A program made the translations under genes and the position numbers. Of a stretch of 64,000 bases of DNA, positions 19,563 to 32,130 are shown piece by piece. A model generated the notes under the pieces. That model ran no database searches and had not been told where the DNA came from. It was given only the letters and a program-made list of their open reading frames with translations. How positions within the stretch are numbered: position 1 is the stretch's first letter; each line of letters starts with the position of its first letter. Origin of the DNA: Cylicocyclus nassatus. Its lineage: Eukaryota > Nematoda > Chromadorea > Rhabditida > Strongylidae. The stretch is from NCBI GenBank assembly GCA_958299035.1, contig CATQJL010000305.1, positions 73,748,792 through 73,812,791 of the forward strand, written 5' to 3'.

Positions 19563-22500
19563 GCCCCGTAGGGGACTCGAACCCCTGACCCTTAGATTAA
19601 AAGTCTAATGCTCTACCAACTGAGCTAACGAGGCCTCGATGGCAGAAGCGGTTTATGTAATAAACATGTCGAAACCATATTGCAGGAATGTCCTCCGGCG
19701 CCCTTTAGGTACGATGGCACGATATTCATGAAAAAGCGTATAGTTTGGGCTGCCAAAACTATTAGCCCCGTAGGGGACTCGAACCCCTGACCCTTAGATT
19801 AAAAGTCTAATGCTCTACCAACTGAGCTAACGAGGCCTCGATGGCAGAAGCGGTTCATGTAATAAACATGTCGAAACCATATTGCAGGAATGTCCTCCGG
19901 CGCCCTTTAGGTACGATGGCACGATATTCATGAAAAAGCGTATAGTTTGGGCTGCCAAAACTATTAGCCCCGTAGGGGACTCGAACCCCTGACCCTTAGA
20001 TTAAAAGTCTAATGCTCTACCAACTGAGCTAACGAGGCCTCGATGGCAGAAGCGGTTTATGTAATAAACATGTCGAAACCATATTGCAGGAATGTCCTCC
20101 GGCGCCCTTTAGGTACGATGGCACGATATTCATGAAAAAGCGTATAGTTTGGGCTGCCAAAACTATTAGCCCCGTAGGGGACTCGAACCCCTGACCCTTA
20201 GATTAAAAGTCTAATGCTCTACCAACTGAGCTAACGAGGCCTCGATGGCAGAAGCGGTTTATGTAATAAACATGTCGAAACCATATTGCAGGAATGTCCT
20301 CCGGCGCCCTTTAGGTACGATGGCACGATATTCATGAAAAAGCGTATAGTTTGGGCTGCCAAAACTATTAGCCCCGTAGGGGACTCGAACCCCTGACCCT
20401 TAGATTAAAAGTCTAATGCTCTACCAACTGAGCTAACGAGGCCTCGATGGCAGAAGCGGTTTATGTAATAAACATGTCGAAACCATATTGCAGGAATGTC
20501 CTCCGGCGCCCTTTAGGTACGATGGCACGATATTCATGAAAAAGCGTATAGTTTGGGCTGCCAAAACTATTAGCCCCGTAGGGGACTCGAATTCCTGACC
20601 CTTAGATTAAAAGTCTAATGCTCTACCAACTGAGCTAACGAGGCCTCGACGGCAGCAGCGTTTTATGTAATAAACATGTCGAAACCATATTGCAGGAATG
20701 TCCTCCGGCGCCCTTTAGGTACGATGCACGATATTCATGAAAAAGCGTATAGTTTGGGCTGCCAAAACTATTAGCCCCGTAGGGGACTCGAATTCCTGAC
20801 CCTTAGATTAAAAGTCTAATGCTCTACCAACTGAGCTAACGAGGCCTCGATGGCAGCAGCGTTTTATGTAATAAACATGTCGAAACCATATTGCAGGAAT
20901 GTCCTCCGGCGCCCTTTAGGTACGATGCACGATATTCATGAAAAAGCGTATAGTTTGGGCTGCCAAAACTATTAGCCCCGTAGGGGACTCGAATTCCTGA
21001 CCCTTAGATTAAAAGTCTAATGCTCTACCAACTGAGCTAACGAGGCCTCGATGGCAGCAGCGTTTTATGTAATAAACATGTCGAAACCATATTGCAGGAA
21101 TGTCCTCCGGCGCCCTTTAGGTACGATGCACGATATTCATGAAAAAGCGTATAGTTTGGGCTGCCAAAACTATTAGCCCCGTAGGGGACTCGAACCCCTG
21201 ACCCTTAGATTAAAAGTCTAATGCTCTACCAACTGAGCTAACGAGGCCTCGATGGCAGAAGCGGTTTATGTAATAAACATGTCGAAACCATATTGCAGGA
21301 ATGTCCTCCGGCGCCCTTTAGGTACGATGGCACGATATTCATGAAAAAGCGTATAGTTTGGGCTGCCAAAACTATTAGCCCCGTAGGGGACTCGAACCCC
21401 TGACCCTTAGATTAAAAGTCTAATGCTCTACCAACTGAGCTAACGAGGCCTCGATGGCAGAAGCGGTTCATGTAATAAACATGTCGAAACCATATTGCAG
21501 GAATGTCCTCCGGCGCCCTTTAGGTACGATGGCACGATATTCATGAAAAAGCGTATAGTTTGGGCTGCCAAAACTATTAGCCCCGTAGGGGACTCGAACC
21601 CCTGACCCTTAGATTAAAAGTCTAATGCTCTACCAACTGAGCTAACGAGGCCTCGATGGCAGAAGCGGTTTATGTAATAAACATGTCGAAACCATATTGC
21701 AGGAATGTCCTCCGGCGCCCTTTAGGTACGATGGCACGATATTCATGAAAAAGCGTATAGTTTGGGCTGCCAAAACTATTAGCCCCGTAGGGGACTCGAA
21801 CCCCTGACCCTTAGATTAAAAGTCTAATGCTCTACCAACTGAGCTAACGAGGCCTCGATGGCAGAAGCGGTTTATGTAATAAACATGTCGAAACCATATT
21901 GCAGGAATGTCCTCCGGCGCCCTTTAGGTACGATGGCACGATATTCATGAAAAAGCGTATAGTTTGGGCTGCCAAAACTATTAGCCCCGTAGGGGACTCG
22001 AACCCCTGACCCTTAGATTAAAAGTCTAATGCTCTACCAACTGAGCTAACGAGGCCTCGATGGCAGAAGCGGTTTATGTAATAAACATGTCGAAACCATA
22101 TTGCAGGAATGTCCTCCGGCGCCCTTTAGGTACGATGGCACGATATTCATGAAAAAGCGTATAGTTTGGGCTGCCAAAACTATTAGCCCCGTAGGGGACT
22201 CGAATTCCTGACCCTTAGATTAAAAGTCTAATGCTCTACCAACTGAGCTAACGAGGCCTCGATGGCAGCAGCGTTTTATGTAATAAACATGTCGAAACCA
22301 TATTGCAGGAATGTCCTCCGGCGCCCTTTAGGTACGATGCACGATATTCATGAAAAAGCGTATAGTTTGGGCTGCCAAAACTATTAGCCCCGTAGGGGAC
22401 TCGAATTCCTGACCCTTAGATTAAAAGTCTAATGCTCTACCAACTGAGCTAACGAGGCCTCGATGGCAGCAGCGTTTTATGTAATAAACATGTCGAAACC

Positions 22501-22788
22501 ATATTGCAGGAATGTCCTCCGGCGCCCTTTAGGTACGATGCACGATATTCATGAAAAAGCGTATAGTTTGGGCTGCCAAAACTATTAGCCCCGTAGGGGA
22601 CTCGAATTCCTGACCCTTAGATTAAAAGTCTAATGCTCTACCAACTGAGCTAACGAGGCCTCGATGGCAGCAGCGTTTTATGTAATAAACATGTCGAAAC
22701 CATATTGCAGGAATGTCCTCCGGCGCCCTTTAGGTACGATGCACGATATTCATGAAAAAGCGTATAGTTTGGGCTGCCAAAACTATTA
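19563..22788 (-). repeat. Two adjacent 8-unit higher-order repeats of 1613 bp
   Basis: Units starting at 19563 and at 21176 show the same order: intact, intact with ggttcatg, three intact, then three AA-T-arm. The sum is 5x202 + 3x201 = 1613 bp. A visible difference is c at 20650 (ctcgacggc), where other units have t. Confidence 0.85.
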
Positions 22789-25700
22789 GCCCCGTAGGGG
22801 ACTCGAACCCCTGACCCTTAGATTAAAAGTCTAATGCTCTACCAACTGAGCTAACGAGGCCTCGATGGCAGAAGCGGTTTATGTAATAAACATGTCGAAA
22901 CCATATTGCAGGAATGTCCTCCGGCGCCCTTTAGGTACGATGGCACGATATTCATGAAAAAGCGTATAGTTTGGGCTGCCAAAACTATTAGCCCCGTAGG
23001 GGACTCGAATTCCTGACCCTTAGATTAAAAGTCTAATGCTCTACCAACTGAGCTAACGAGGCCTCGATGGCAGCAGCGTTTTATGTAATAAACATGTCGA
23101 AACCATATTGCAGGAATGTCCTCCGGCGCCCTTTAGGTACGATGCACGATATTCATGAAAAAGCGTATAGTTTGGGCTGCCAAAACTATTAGCCCCGTAG
23201 GGGACTCGAATTCCTGACCCTTAGATTAAAAGTCTAATGCTCTACCAACTGAGCTAACGAGGCCTCGATGGCAGCAGCGTTTTATGTAATAAACATGTCG
23301 AAACCATATTGCAGGAATGTCCTCCGGCGCCCTTTAGGTACGATGCACGATATTCATGAAAAAGCGTATAGTTTGGGCTGCCAAAACTATTAGCCCCGTA
23401 GGGGACTCGAACCCCTGACCCTTAGATTAAAAGTCTAATGCTCTACCAACTGAGCTAACGAGGCCTCGATGGCAGAAGCGGTTTATGTAATAAACATGTC
23501 GAAACCATATTGCAGGAATGTCCTCCGGCGCCCTTTAGGTACGATGGCACGATATTCATGAAAAAGCGTATAGTTTGGGCTGCCAAAACTATTAGCCCCG
23601 TAGGGGACTCGAACCCCTGACCCTTAGATTAAAAGTCTAATGCTCTACCAACTGAGCTAACGAGGCCTCGATGGCAGAAGCGGTTCATGTAATAAACATG
23701 TCGAAACCATATTGCAGGAATGTCCTCCGGCGCCCTTTAGGTACGATGGCACGATATTCATGAAAAAGCGTATAGTTTGGGCTGCCAAAACTATTAGCCC
23801 CGTAGGGGACTCGAACCCCTGACCCTTAGATTAAAAGTCTAATGCTCTACCAACTGAGCTAACGAGGCCTCGATGGCAGAAGCGGTTTATGTAATAAACA
23901 TGTCGAAACCATATTGCAGGAATGTCCTCCGGCGCCCTTTAGGTACGATGGCACGATATTCATGAAAAAGCGTATAGTTTGGGCTGCCAAAACTATTAGC
24001 CCCGTAGGGGACTCGAACCCCTGACCCTTAGATTAAAAGTCTAATGCTCTACCAACTGAGCTAACGAGGCCTCGATGGCAGCAGCGTTTTATGTAATAAA
24101 CATGTCGAAACCATATTGCAGGAATGTCCTCCGGCGCCCTTTAGGTACGATGCACGATATTCATGAAAAAGCGTATAGTTTGGGCTGCCAAAACTATTAG
24201 CCCCGTAGGGGACTCGAATTCCTGACCCTTAGATTAAAAGTCTAATGCTCTACCAACTGAGCTAACGAGGCCTCGATGGCAGAAGCGGTTTATGTAATAA
24301 ACATGTCGAAACCATATTGCAGGAATGTCCTCCGGCGCCCTTTAGGTACGATGGCACGATATTCATGAAAAAGCGTATAGTTTGGGCTGCCAAAACTATT
24401 AGCCCCGTAGGGGACTCGAATTCCTGACCCTTAGATTAAAAGTCTAATGCTCTACCAACTGAGCTAACGAGGCCTCGATGGCAGCAGCGTTTTATGTAAT
24501 AAACATGTCGAAACCATATTGCAGGAATGTCCTCCGGCGCCCTTTAGGTACGATGCACGATATTCATGAAAAAGCGTATAGTTTGGGCTGCCAAAACTAT
24601 TAGCCCCGTAGGGGACTCGAATTCCTGACCCTTAGATTAAAAGTCTAATGCTCTACCAACTGAGCTAACGAGGCCTCGATGGCAGCAGCGTTTTATGTAA
24701 TAAACATGTCGAAACCATATTGCAGGAATGTCCTCCGGCGCCCTTTAGGTACGATGCACGATATTCATGAAAAAGCGTATAGTTTGGGCTGCCAAAACTA
24801 TTAGCCCCGTAGGGGACTCGAATTCCTGACCCTTAGATTAAAAGTCTAATGCTCTACCAACTGAGCTAACGAGGCCTCGATGGCAGCAGCGTTTTATGTA
24901 ATAAACATGTCGAAACCATATTGCAGGAATGTCCTCCGGCGCCCTTTAGGTACGATGCACGATATTCATGAAAAAGCGTATAGTTTGGGCTGCCAAAACT
25001 ATTAGCCCCGTAGGGGACTCGAACCCCTGACCCTTAGATTAAAAGTCTAATGCTCTACCAACTGAGCTAACGAGGCCTCGATGGCAGAAGCGGTTTATGT
25101 AATAAACATGTCGAAACCATATTGCAGGAATGTCCTCCGGCGCCCTTTAGGTACGATGGCACGATATTCATGAAAAAGCGTATAGTTTGGGCTGCCAAAA
25201 CTATTAGCCCCGTAGGGGACTCGAATTCCTGACCCTTAGATTAAAAGTCTAATGCTCTACCAACTGAGCTAACGAGGCCTCGATGGCAGCAGCGTTTTAT
25301 GTAATAAACATGTCGAAACCATATTGCAGGAATGTCCTCCGGCGCCCTTTAGGTACGATGCACGATATTCATGAAAAAGCGTATAGTTTGGGCTGCCAAA
25401 ACTATTAGCCCCGTAGGGGACTCGAATTCCTGACCCTTAGATTAAAAGTCTAATGCTCTACCAACTGAGCTAACGAGGCCTCGATGGCAGCAGCGTTTTA
25501 TGTAATAAACATGTCGAAACCATATTGCAGGAATGTCCTCCGGCGCCCTTTAGGTACGATGCACGATATTCATGAAAAAGCGTATAGTTTGGGCTGCCAA
25601 AACTATTAGCCCCGTAGGGGACTCGAACCCCTGACCCTTAGATTAAAAGTCTAATGCTCTACCAACTGAGCTAACGAGGCCTCGATGGCAGAAGCGGTTT

Positions 25701-28431
25701 ATGTAATAAACATGTCGAAACCATATTGCAGGAATGTCCTCCGGCGCCCTTTAGGTACGATGGCACGATATTCATGAAAAAGCGTATAGTTTGGGCTGCC
25801 AAAACTATTAGCCCCGTAGGGGACTCGAACCCCTGACCCTTAGATTAAAAGTCTAATGCTCTACCAACTGAGCTAACGAGGCCTCGATGGCAGAAGCGGT
25901 TCATGTAATAAACATGTCGAAACCATATTGCAGGAATGTCCTCCGGCGCCCTTTAGGTACGATGGCACGATATTCATGAAAAAGCGTATAGTTTGGGCTG
26001 CCAAAACTATTAGCCCCGTAGGGGACTCGAACCCCTGACCCTTAGATTAAAAGTCTAATGCTCTACCAACTGAGCTAACGAGGCCTCGATGGCAGAAGCG
26101 GTTTATGTAATAAACATGTCGAAACCATATTGCAGGAATGTCCTCCGGCGCCCTTTAGGTACGATGGCACGATATTCATGAAAAAGCGTATAGTTTGGGC
26201 TGCCAAAACTATTAGCCCCGTAGGGGACTCGAACCCCTGACCCTTAGATTAAAAGTCTAATGCTCTACCAACTGAGCTAACGAGGCCTCGATGGCAGCAG
26301 CGTTTTATGTAATAAACATGTCGAAACCATATTGCAGGAATGTCCTCCGGCGCCCTTTAGGTACGATGCACGATATTCATGAAAAAGCGTATAGTTTGGG
26401 CTGCCAAAACTATTAGCCCCGTAGGGGACTCGAATTCCTGACCCTTAGATTAAAAGTCTAATGCTCTACCAACTGAGCTAACGAGGCCTCGATGGCAGAA
26501 GCGGTTCATGTAATAAACATGTCGAAACCATATTGCAGGAATGTCCTCCGGCGCCCTTTAGGTACGATGGCACGATATTCATGAAAAAGCGTATAGTTTG
26601 GGCTGCCAAAACTATTAGCCCCGTAGGGGACTCGAACCCCTGACCCTTAGATTAAAAGTCTAATGCTCTACCAACTGAGCTAACGAGACCTCGATGGCAG
26701 CAGCGTTTTATGTAACAAACATGTCGAAACCATATTGCAGGAATGTCCTCCGGCGCCCTTTAGGTACGATGCACGATATTCATGAAAAAGCGTATAGTTT
26801 GGGCTGCCAAAACTATTAGCCCCGTAGGGGACTCGAACCCCTGACCCTTAGATTAAAAGTCTAATGCTCTACCAACTGAGCTAACGAGGCCTCGATGGCA
26901 GAAGCGGTTTATGTAATAAACATGTCGAAACCATATTGCAGGAATGTCCTCCGGCGCCCTTTAGGTACGATGGCACGATAATCATGAAAAAGCGTATAGT
27001 TTGGGCTGCCAAAACTATTAGCCCCGTAGGGGACTCGAACCCCTGACCCTTAGATTAAAAGTCTAATGCTCTACCAACTGAGCTAACGAGGCCTCGATGG
27101 CAGCAGCGTTTTATGTAATAAACATGTCGAAACCATATTGCAGGAATGTCCTCCGGCGCCCTTTAGGTACGATGCACGATATTCATGAAAAAGCGTATAG
27201 TTTGGGCTGCCAAAACTATTAGCCCCGTAGGGGACTCGAACCCCTGACCCTTAGATTAAAAGTCTAATGCTCTACCAACTGAGCTAACGAGGCCTCGATG
27301 GCAGAAGCGGTTTATGTAATAAACATGTCGAAACCATATTGCAGGAATGTCCTCCGGCGCCCTTTAGGTACGATGCACGATATTCATGAAAAAGCGTATA
27401 GTTTGGGCTGCCAAAACTATTAGCCCCGTAGGGGACTCGAACCCCTGACCCTTAGATTAAAAGTCTAATGCTCTACCAACTGAGCTAACGAGGCCTCGAT
27501 GGCAGAAGCGGTTTATGTAATAAACATGTCGAAACCATATTGCAGGAATGTCCTCCGGCGCCCTTTAGGTACGATGGCACGATAATCATGAAAAAGCGTA
27601 TAGTTTGGGCTGCCAAAACTATTAGCCCCGTAGGGGACTCGAACCCCTGACCCTTAGATTAAAAGTCTAATGCTCTACCAACTGAGCTAACGAGGCCTCG
27701 ATGGCAGAAGCGGTTTATGTAATAAACATGTCGAAACCATATTGCAGGAATGTCCTCCGGCGCCCTTTAGGTACGATGGCACGATATTCATGAAAAAGCG
27801 TATAGTTTGGGCTGCCAAAACTATTAGCCCCGTAGGGGACTCGAACCCCTGACCCTTAGATTAAAAGTCTAATGCTCTACCAACTGAGCTAACGAGGCCT
27901 CGATGGCAGAAGCGGTTTATGTAATAAACATGTCGAAACCATATTGCAGGAATGTCCTCCGGCGCCCTTTAGGTACGATGGCACGATAATCATGAAAAAG
28001 CGTATAGTTTGGGCTGCCAAAACTATTAGCCCCGTAGGGGACTCGAACCCCTGACCCTTAGATTAAAAGTCTAATGCTCTACCAACTGAGCTAACGAGGC
28101 CTCGATGGCAGCAGCGTTTTATGTAATAAACATGTCGAAACCATATTGCAGGAATGTCCTCCGGCGCCCTTTAGGTACGATGCACGATATTCATGAAAAA
28201 GCGTATAGTTTGGGCTGCCAAAACTATTAGCCCCGTAGGGGACTCGAACCCCTGACCCTTAGATTAAAAGTCTAATGCTCTACCAACTGAGCTAACGAGG
28301 CCTCGATGGCAGAAGCGGTTTATGTAATAAACATGTCGAAACCATATTGCAGGAATGTCCTCCGGCGCCCTTTAGGTACGATGGCACGATATTCATGAAA
28401 AAGCGTATAGTTTGGGCTGCCAAAACTATTA

Positions 28432-28503
28432 GCACCGTAGGGGACTCGAACCCCTGACCCTTAGATTAAAAGTCTAATGCTCTACCAACTGAGCTAACGA
28501 GAC
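28432..28503 (-). pseudogene. tRNA-Lys copy with two acceptor changes
   Basis: The plus-strand ends gcaccgt and acgagac give G70 to U and C2 to U. Pair 3-70 becomes a C-U mismatch and 2-71 a U-G wobble. The rest is intact. Confidence 0.6.
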
Positions 28504-29012
28504 CTCGATGGCAGCAGCGTTTTATGTAATAAACATGTCGAAACCATATTGCAGGAATGTCCTCCGGCGCCCTTTAGGTACGATGCACGATATTCATGAA
28601 AAAGCGTATAGTTTGGGCTGCCAAAACTATTAGCCCCGTAGGGGACTCGAACCCCTGACCCTTAGATTAAAAGTCTAATGCTCTACCAACTGAGCTAACG
28701 AGGCCTCGATGGCAGAAGCGGTTTATGTAATAAACATGTCGAAACCATATTGCAGGAATGTCCTCCGGCGCCCTTTAGGTACGATGGCACGATAATCATG
28801 AAAAAGCGTATAGTTTGGGCTGCCAAAACTATTAGCCCCGTAGGGGACTCGAACCCCTGACCCTTAGATTAAAAGTCTAATGCTCTACCAACTGAGCTAA
28901 CGAGGCCTCGATGGCAGCAGCGTTTTATGTAATAAACATGTCGAAACCATATTGCAGGAATGTCCTCCGGCGCCCTTTAGGTACGATGCACGATATTCAT
29001 GAAAAAGCGTAT

Positions 29013-29037
29013 AGCAGTGGTATCAACGCAGAGTACT
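29013..29037. other. PCR/cDNA amplification adapter remnant (assembly artefact)
   Basis: The 25 bases begin agcagtggtatcaacgca and end gagtact. This is the well-known SMART-type amplification primer, also used as the PCR adapter in low-input long-read libraries. It exactly replaces the 25 bases (agtttgggctgccaaaacta, then ttagc) found at this place in every other unit, so unit length is unchanged. It removes the terminator and the last two bases of the neighbouring tRNA. It is not biological sequence. Confidence 0.95.
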
Positions 29038-29107
29038 CCCGTAGGGGACTCGAACCCCTGACCCTTAGATTAAAAGTCTAATGCTCTACCAACTGAGCTA
29101 ACGAGGC
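29036..29107 (-). tRNA. tRNA-Lys-TTT: tRNA-Lys(UUU) copy overwritten at its 3' end by adapter
   Basis: The body matches the intact class, but the two 3'-terminal bases (C72, G71) are replaced by adapter sequence. The real copy is probably intact. Confidence 0.6.
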
Positions 29108-29237
29108 CTCGATGGCAGAAGCGGTTTATGTAATAAACATGTCGAAACCATATTGCAGGAATGTCCTCCGGCGCCCTTTAGGTACGATGGCACGATATTC
29201 ATGAAAAAGCGTATAGTTTGGGCTGCCAAAACTATTA

Positions 29238-29308
29238 GCCCCGTAGGGGACTCGAATTCCGACCCTTAGATTAAAAGTCTAATGCTCTACCAACTGAGCT
29301 AACGAGGC
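29238..29308 (-). pseudogene. AA-class tRNA-Lys copy with one-base deletion
   Basis: Plus-strand gaattccgaccc has lost the t found in gaattcctgaccc, removing A49 of the T stem in addition to the AA changes. Length 71. One of the last AA-class units in the window. Confidence 0.75.
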
Positions 29309-30042
29309 CTCGATGGCAGCAGCGTTTTATGTAATAAACATGTCGAAACCATATTGCAGGAATGTCCTCCGGCGCCCTTTAGGTACGGTGCACGATATTC
29401 ATGAAAAAGCGTATAGTTTGGGCTGCCAAAACTATTAGCCCCGTAGGGGACTCGAATTCCTGACCCTTAGATTAAAAGTCTAATGCTCTACCAACTGAGC
29501 TAACGAGGCCTCGATGGCAGCAGCGTTTTATGTAATAAACATGTCGAAACCATATTGCAGGAATGTCCTCCGGCGCCCTTTAGGTACGATGCACGATATT
29601 CATGAAAAAGCGTATAGTTTGGGCTGCCAAAACTATTAGCCCCGTAGGGGACTCGAACCCCTGACCCTTAGATTAAAAGTCTAATGCTCTACCAACTGAG
29701 CTAACGAGGCCTCGATGGCAGAAGCGGTTTATGTAATAAACATGTCGAAACCATATTGCAGGAATGTCCTCCGGCGCCCTTTAGGTACGATGGCACGATA
29801 TTCATGAAAAAGCGTATAGTTTGGGCTGCCAAAACTATTAGCCCCGTAGGGGACTCGAACCCCTGACCCTTAGATTAAAAGTCTAATGCTCTACCAACTG
29901 AGCTAACGAGGCCTCGATGGCAGAAGCGGTTCATGTAATAAACATGTCGAAACCATATTGCAGGAATGTCCTCCGGCGCCCTTTAGGTACGATGGCACGA
30001 TATTCATGAAAAAGCGTATAGTTTGGGCTGCCAAAACTATTA

Positions 30043-30114
30043 GCCCCGTAGGGGACTCGAACCCCTGACCCTTAGATTAAAAGTCTAATGCTCTACCAAC
30101 TGAGCTAACGAGTC
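30043..30114 (-). tRNA. tRNA-Lys-TTT: tRNA-Lys(UUU) copy with C2 to A change
   Basis: The tRNA 5' end reads GACTCGT, giving an A2-G71 mismatch in the acceptor stem. All other arms are intact. Possibly impaired. Confidence 0.6.
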
Positions 30115-32058
30115 CTCGATGGCAGAAGCGGTTCATGTAATAAACATGTCGAAACCATATTGCAGGAATGTCCTCCGGCGCCCTTTAGGTACGATGGCAC
30201 GATATTCATGAAAAAGCGTATAGTTTGGGCTGCCAAAACTATTAGCCCCGTAGGGGACTCGAACCCCTGACCCTTAGATTAAAAGTCTAATGCTCTACCA
30301 ACTGAGCTAACGAGGCCTCGATGGCAGCAGCGTTTTATGTAATAAACATGTCGAAACCATATTGCAGGAATGTCCTCCGGCGCCCTTTAGGTACGATGGC
30401 ACGATATTCATGAAAAAGCGTATAGTTTGGGCTGCCAAAACTATTAGCCCCGTAGGGGACTCGAACCCCTGAACCTTAGATTAAAAGTCTAATGCTCTAC
30501 CAACTGAGCTAACGAGGCCTCGATGGCAGAAGCGGTTCATGTAATAAACATGTCGAAACCATATTGCAGGAATGTCCTCCGGCGCCCTTTAGGTACGATG
30601 GCACGATCTTCATGAAAAAGCGTATAGTTTGGGCTGCCAAAACTATTAGCCCCGTAGGGGACTCGAACCTCTGACCCTTAGATTAAAAGTCTAATGCTCT
30701 ACCAACTGAGCTAACGAGGCCTCGATGGCAGAAGCGGTTTATGTAATAAACATGTCGAAACCATAGTGCAGGAATGTCCTCCGGCGCCCTTTAGGTACGA
30801 TGCACGATATTCATGAAAAAGCGTATAGTTTGGGCTGCCAAAACTATTAGCCCCGTAGGGGACTCGAACCCCTGACCCTTAGATTAAAAGTCTAATGCTC
30901 TACCAACTGAGCTAACGAGGCCTCGATGGCAGAAGCGGTTTATGTAATAAACATGTCGAAACCATATTGCAGGAATGTCCTCCGGCGCCCTTTATGTACG
31001 ATGGCACGATATTCATGAAAAAGCGTATAGTTTGGGCTGCCAAAACTATTAGCCCCGTAGGGGACTCGAACCCCTGACCCTTAGATTAAAAGTCTAATGC
31101 TCTACCAACTGAGCTAACGAGGCCTCGATGGCAGAAGCGGTTTATGTAATAAACATGTCGAAACCATATTGCAGGAATGTCCTCCGGCACCCTTTAGGTA
31201 CGATGGCACGATATTCATGAAAAAGCGTATAGTTTGGGCTGCCAAAACTATTAGCCCCGTAGGGGACTCGAACCCCTGACCCTTAGATTAAAAGTCTAAT
31301 GCTCTACCAACTGAGCTAACGAGGCCTCGATGGCAGCAGCGTTTTATGTAATAAACATGTCGAAACCATATTGCAGGAATGTCCTCCGGCGCCCTTTAGG
31401 TACGATGCACGATATTCATGAAAAAGCGTATAGTTTGGGCTGCCAAAACTATTAGCCCCGTAGGGGACTCGAACCCCTGACCCTTAGATTAAAAGTCTAA
31501 TGCTCTACCAACTGAGCTAACGAGGCCTCGATGGCAGCAGCGTTTTATGTAATAAACATGTCGAAACCATATTGCAGGAATGTCCTCCGGCGCCCTTTAG
31601 GTACGATGCACGATATTCATGAAAAAGCGTATAGTTTGGGCTGCCAGAACTATTAGCCCCTTAGGGGACTCGAACCCCTGACCCTTAGATTAAAAGTCTA
31701 ATGCTCTACCAACTGAGCTAACGAGGCCTCGATGGCAGCAGCGTTTTATGTAATAAACATGTCGAAACCATATTGCAGGAATGTCCTCCGGCGCCCTTTA
31801 GGTACGATGGCACGATATTCATGAAAAAGCGTATAGTTTGGGCTGCCAAAACTATTAGCCCCGTAGGGGACTCGAACCCCTGACCCTTAGATTAAAAGTC
31901 TAATGCTCTACCAACTGAGCTAACGAGGCCTCGATGGCAGCAGCGTTTTATGTAATAAACATGTCGAAACCATATTGCAGGAATGTCCTCCGGCGCCCTT
32001 TAGGTACGATGCACGATATTCATGAAAAAGCGTATAGTTTGGGCTGCCAAAACTATTA

Positions 32059-32130
32059 GCGCCTTAGGGGACTCGAATCCCTGACCCTTAGATTAAAAGT
32101 CTAATGCTCTACCAACTGAGCTAACGAGGC
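32059..32130 (-). pseudogene. gcgcctt-class tRNA-Lys copy: acceptor and T-stem mismatches
   Basis: The acceptor 3' strand is AAGGCGC, giving G6-A67 and C3-C70 mismatches. The T stem is AGGGA, giving A53-C61. The anticodon TTT is intact. The flank reads cggaagcgg. Same class at 34074, 37100, 38109, near 40531, and near 42346. Probably inactive. Confidence 0.78.

Larger units (their letters stand above)
17719..26600 (-). repeat. Array segment I: intact and AA-T-arm classes in higher-order repeats
   Basis: Two unit types dominate. Intact-tRNA units usually carry cagaagcggttt and gatggcacg in the 5' flank. AA-T-arm units (gaattc in the plus strand) usually carry cagcagcgtttt and gatgcacg. They form blocks of five intact plus three AA units. 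A seven-unit segment starting at 22789 recurs at 25005. Units at 23999 and 24200 exchange flank types, which marks recombination between classes within a unit. Confidence 0.85.
26601..31640 (-). repeat. Array segment II: mixed units with many private variants and an adapter
   Basis: Mostly intact T-arm copies with both flank types in irregular order. Scattered single changes include cgataatcatg at several spacers, acgagac/acgagtc at the tRNA 5' end, gcaccgt at 28432, and loss of a base at 29238. The last AA-T-arm units occur near 29.2-29.5 kb. The adapter at 29013-29037 falls here. Confidence 0.7.
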
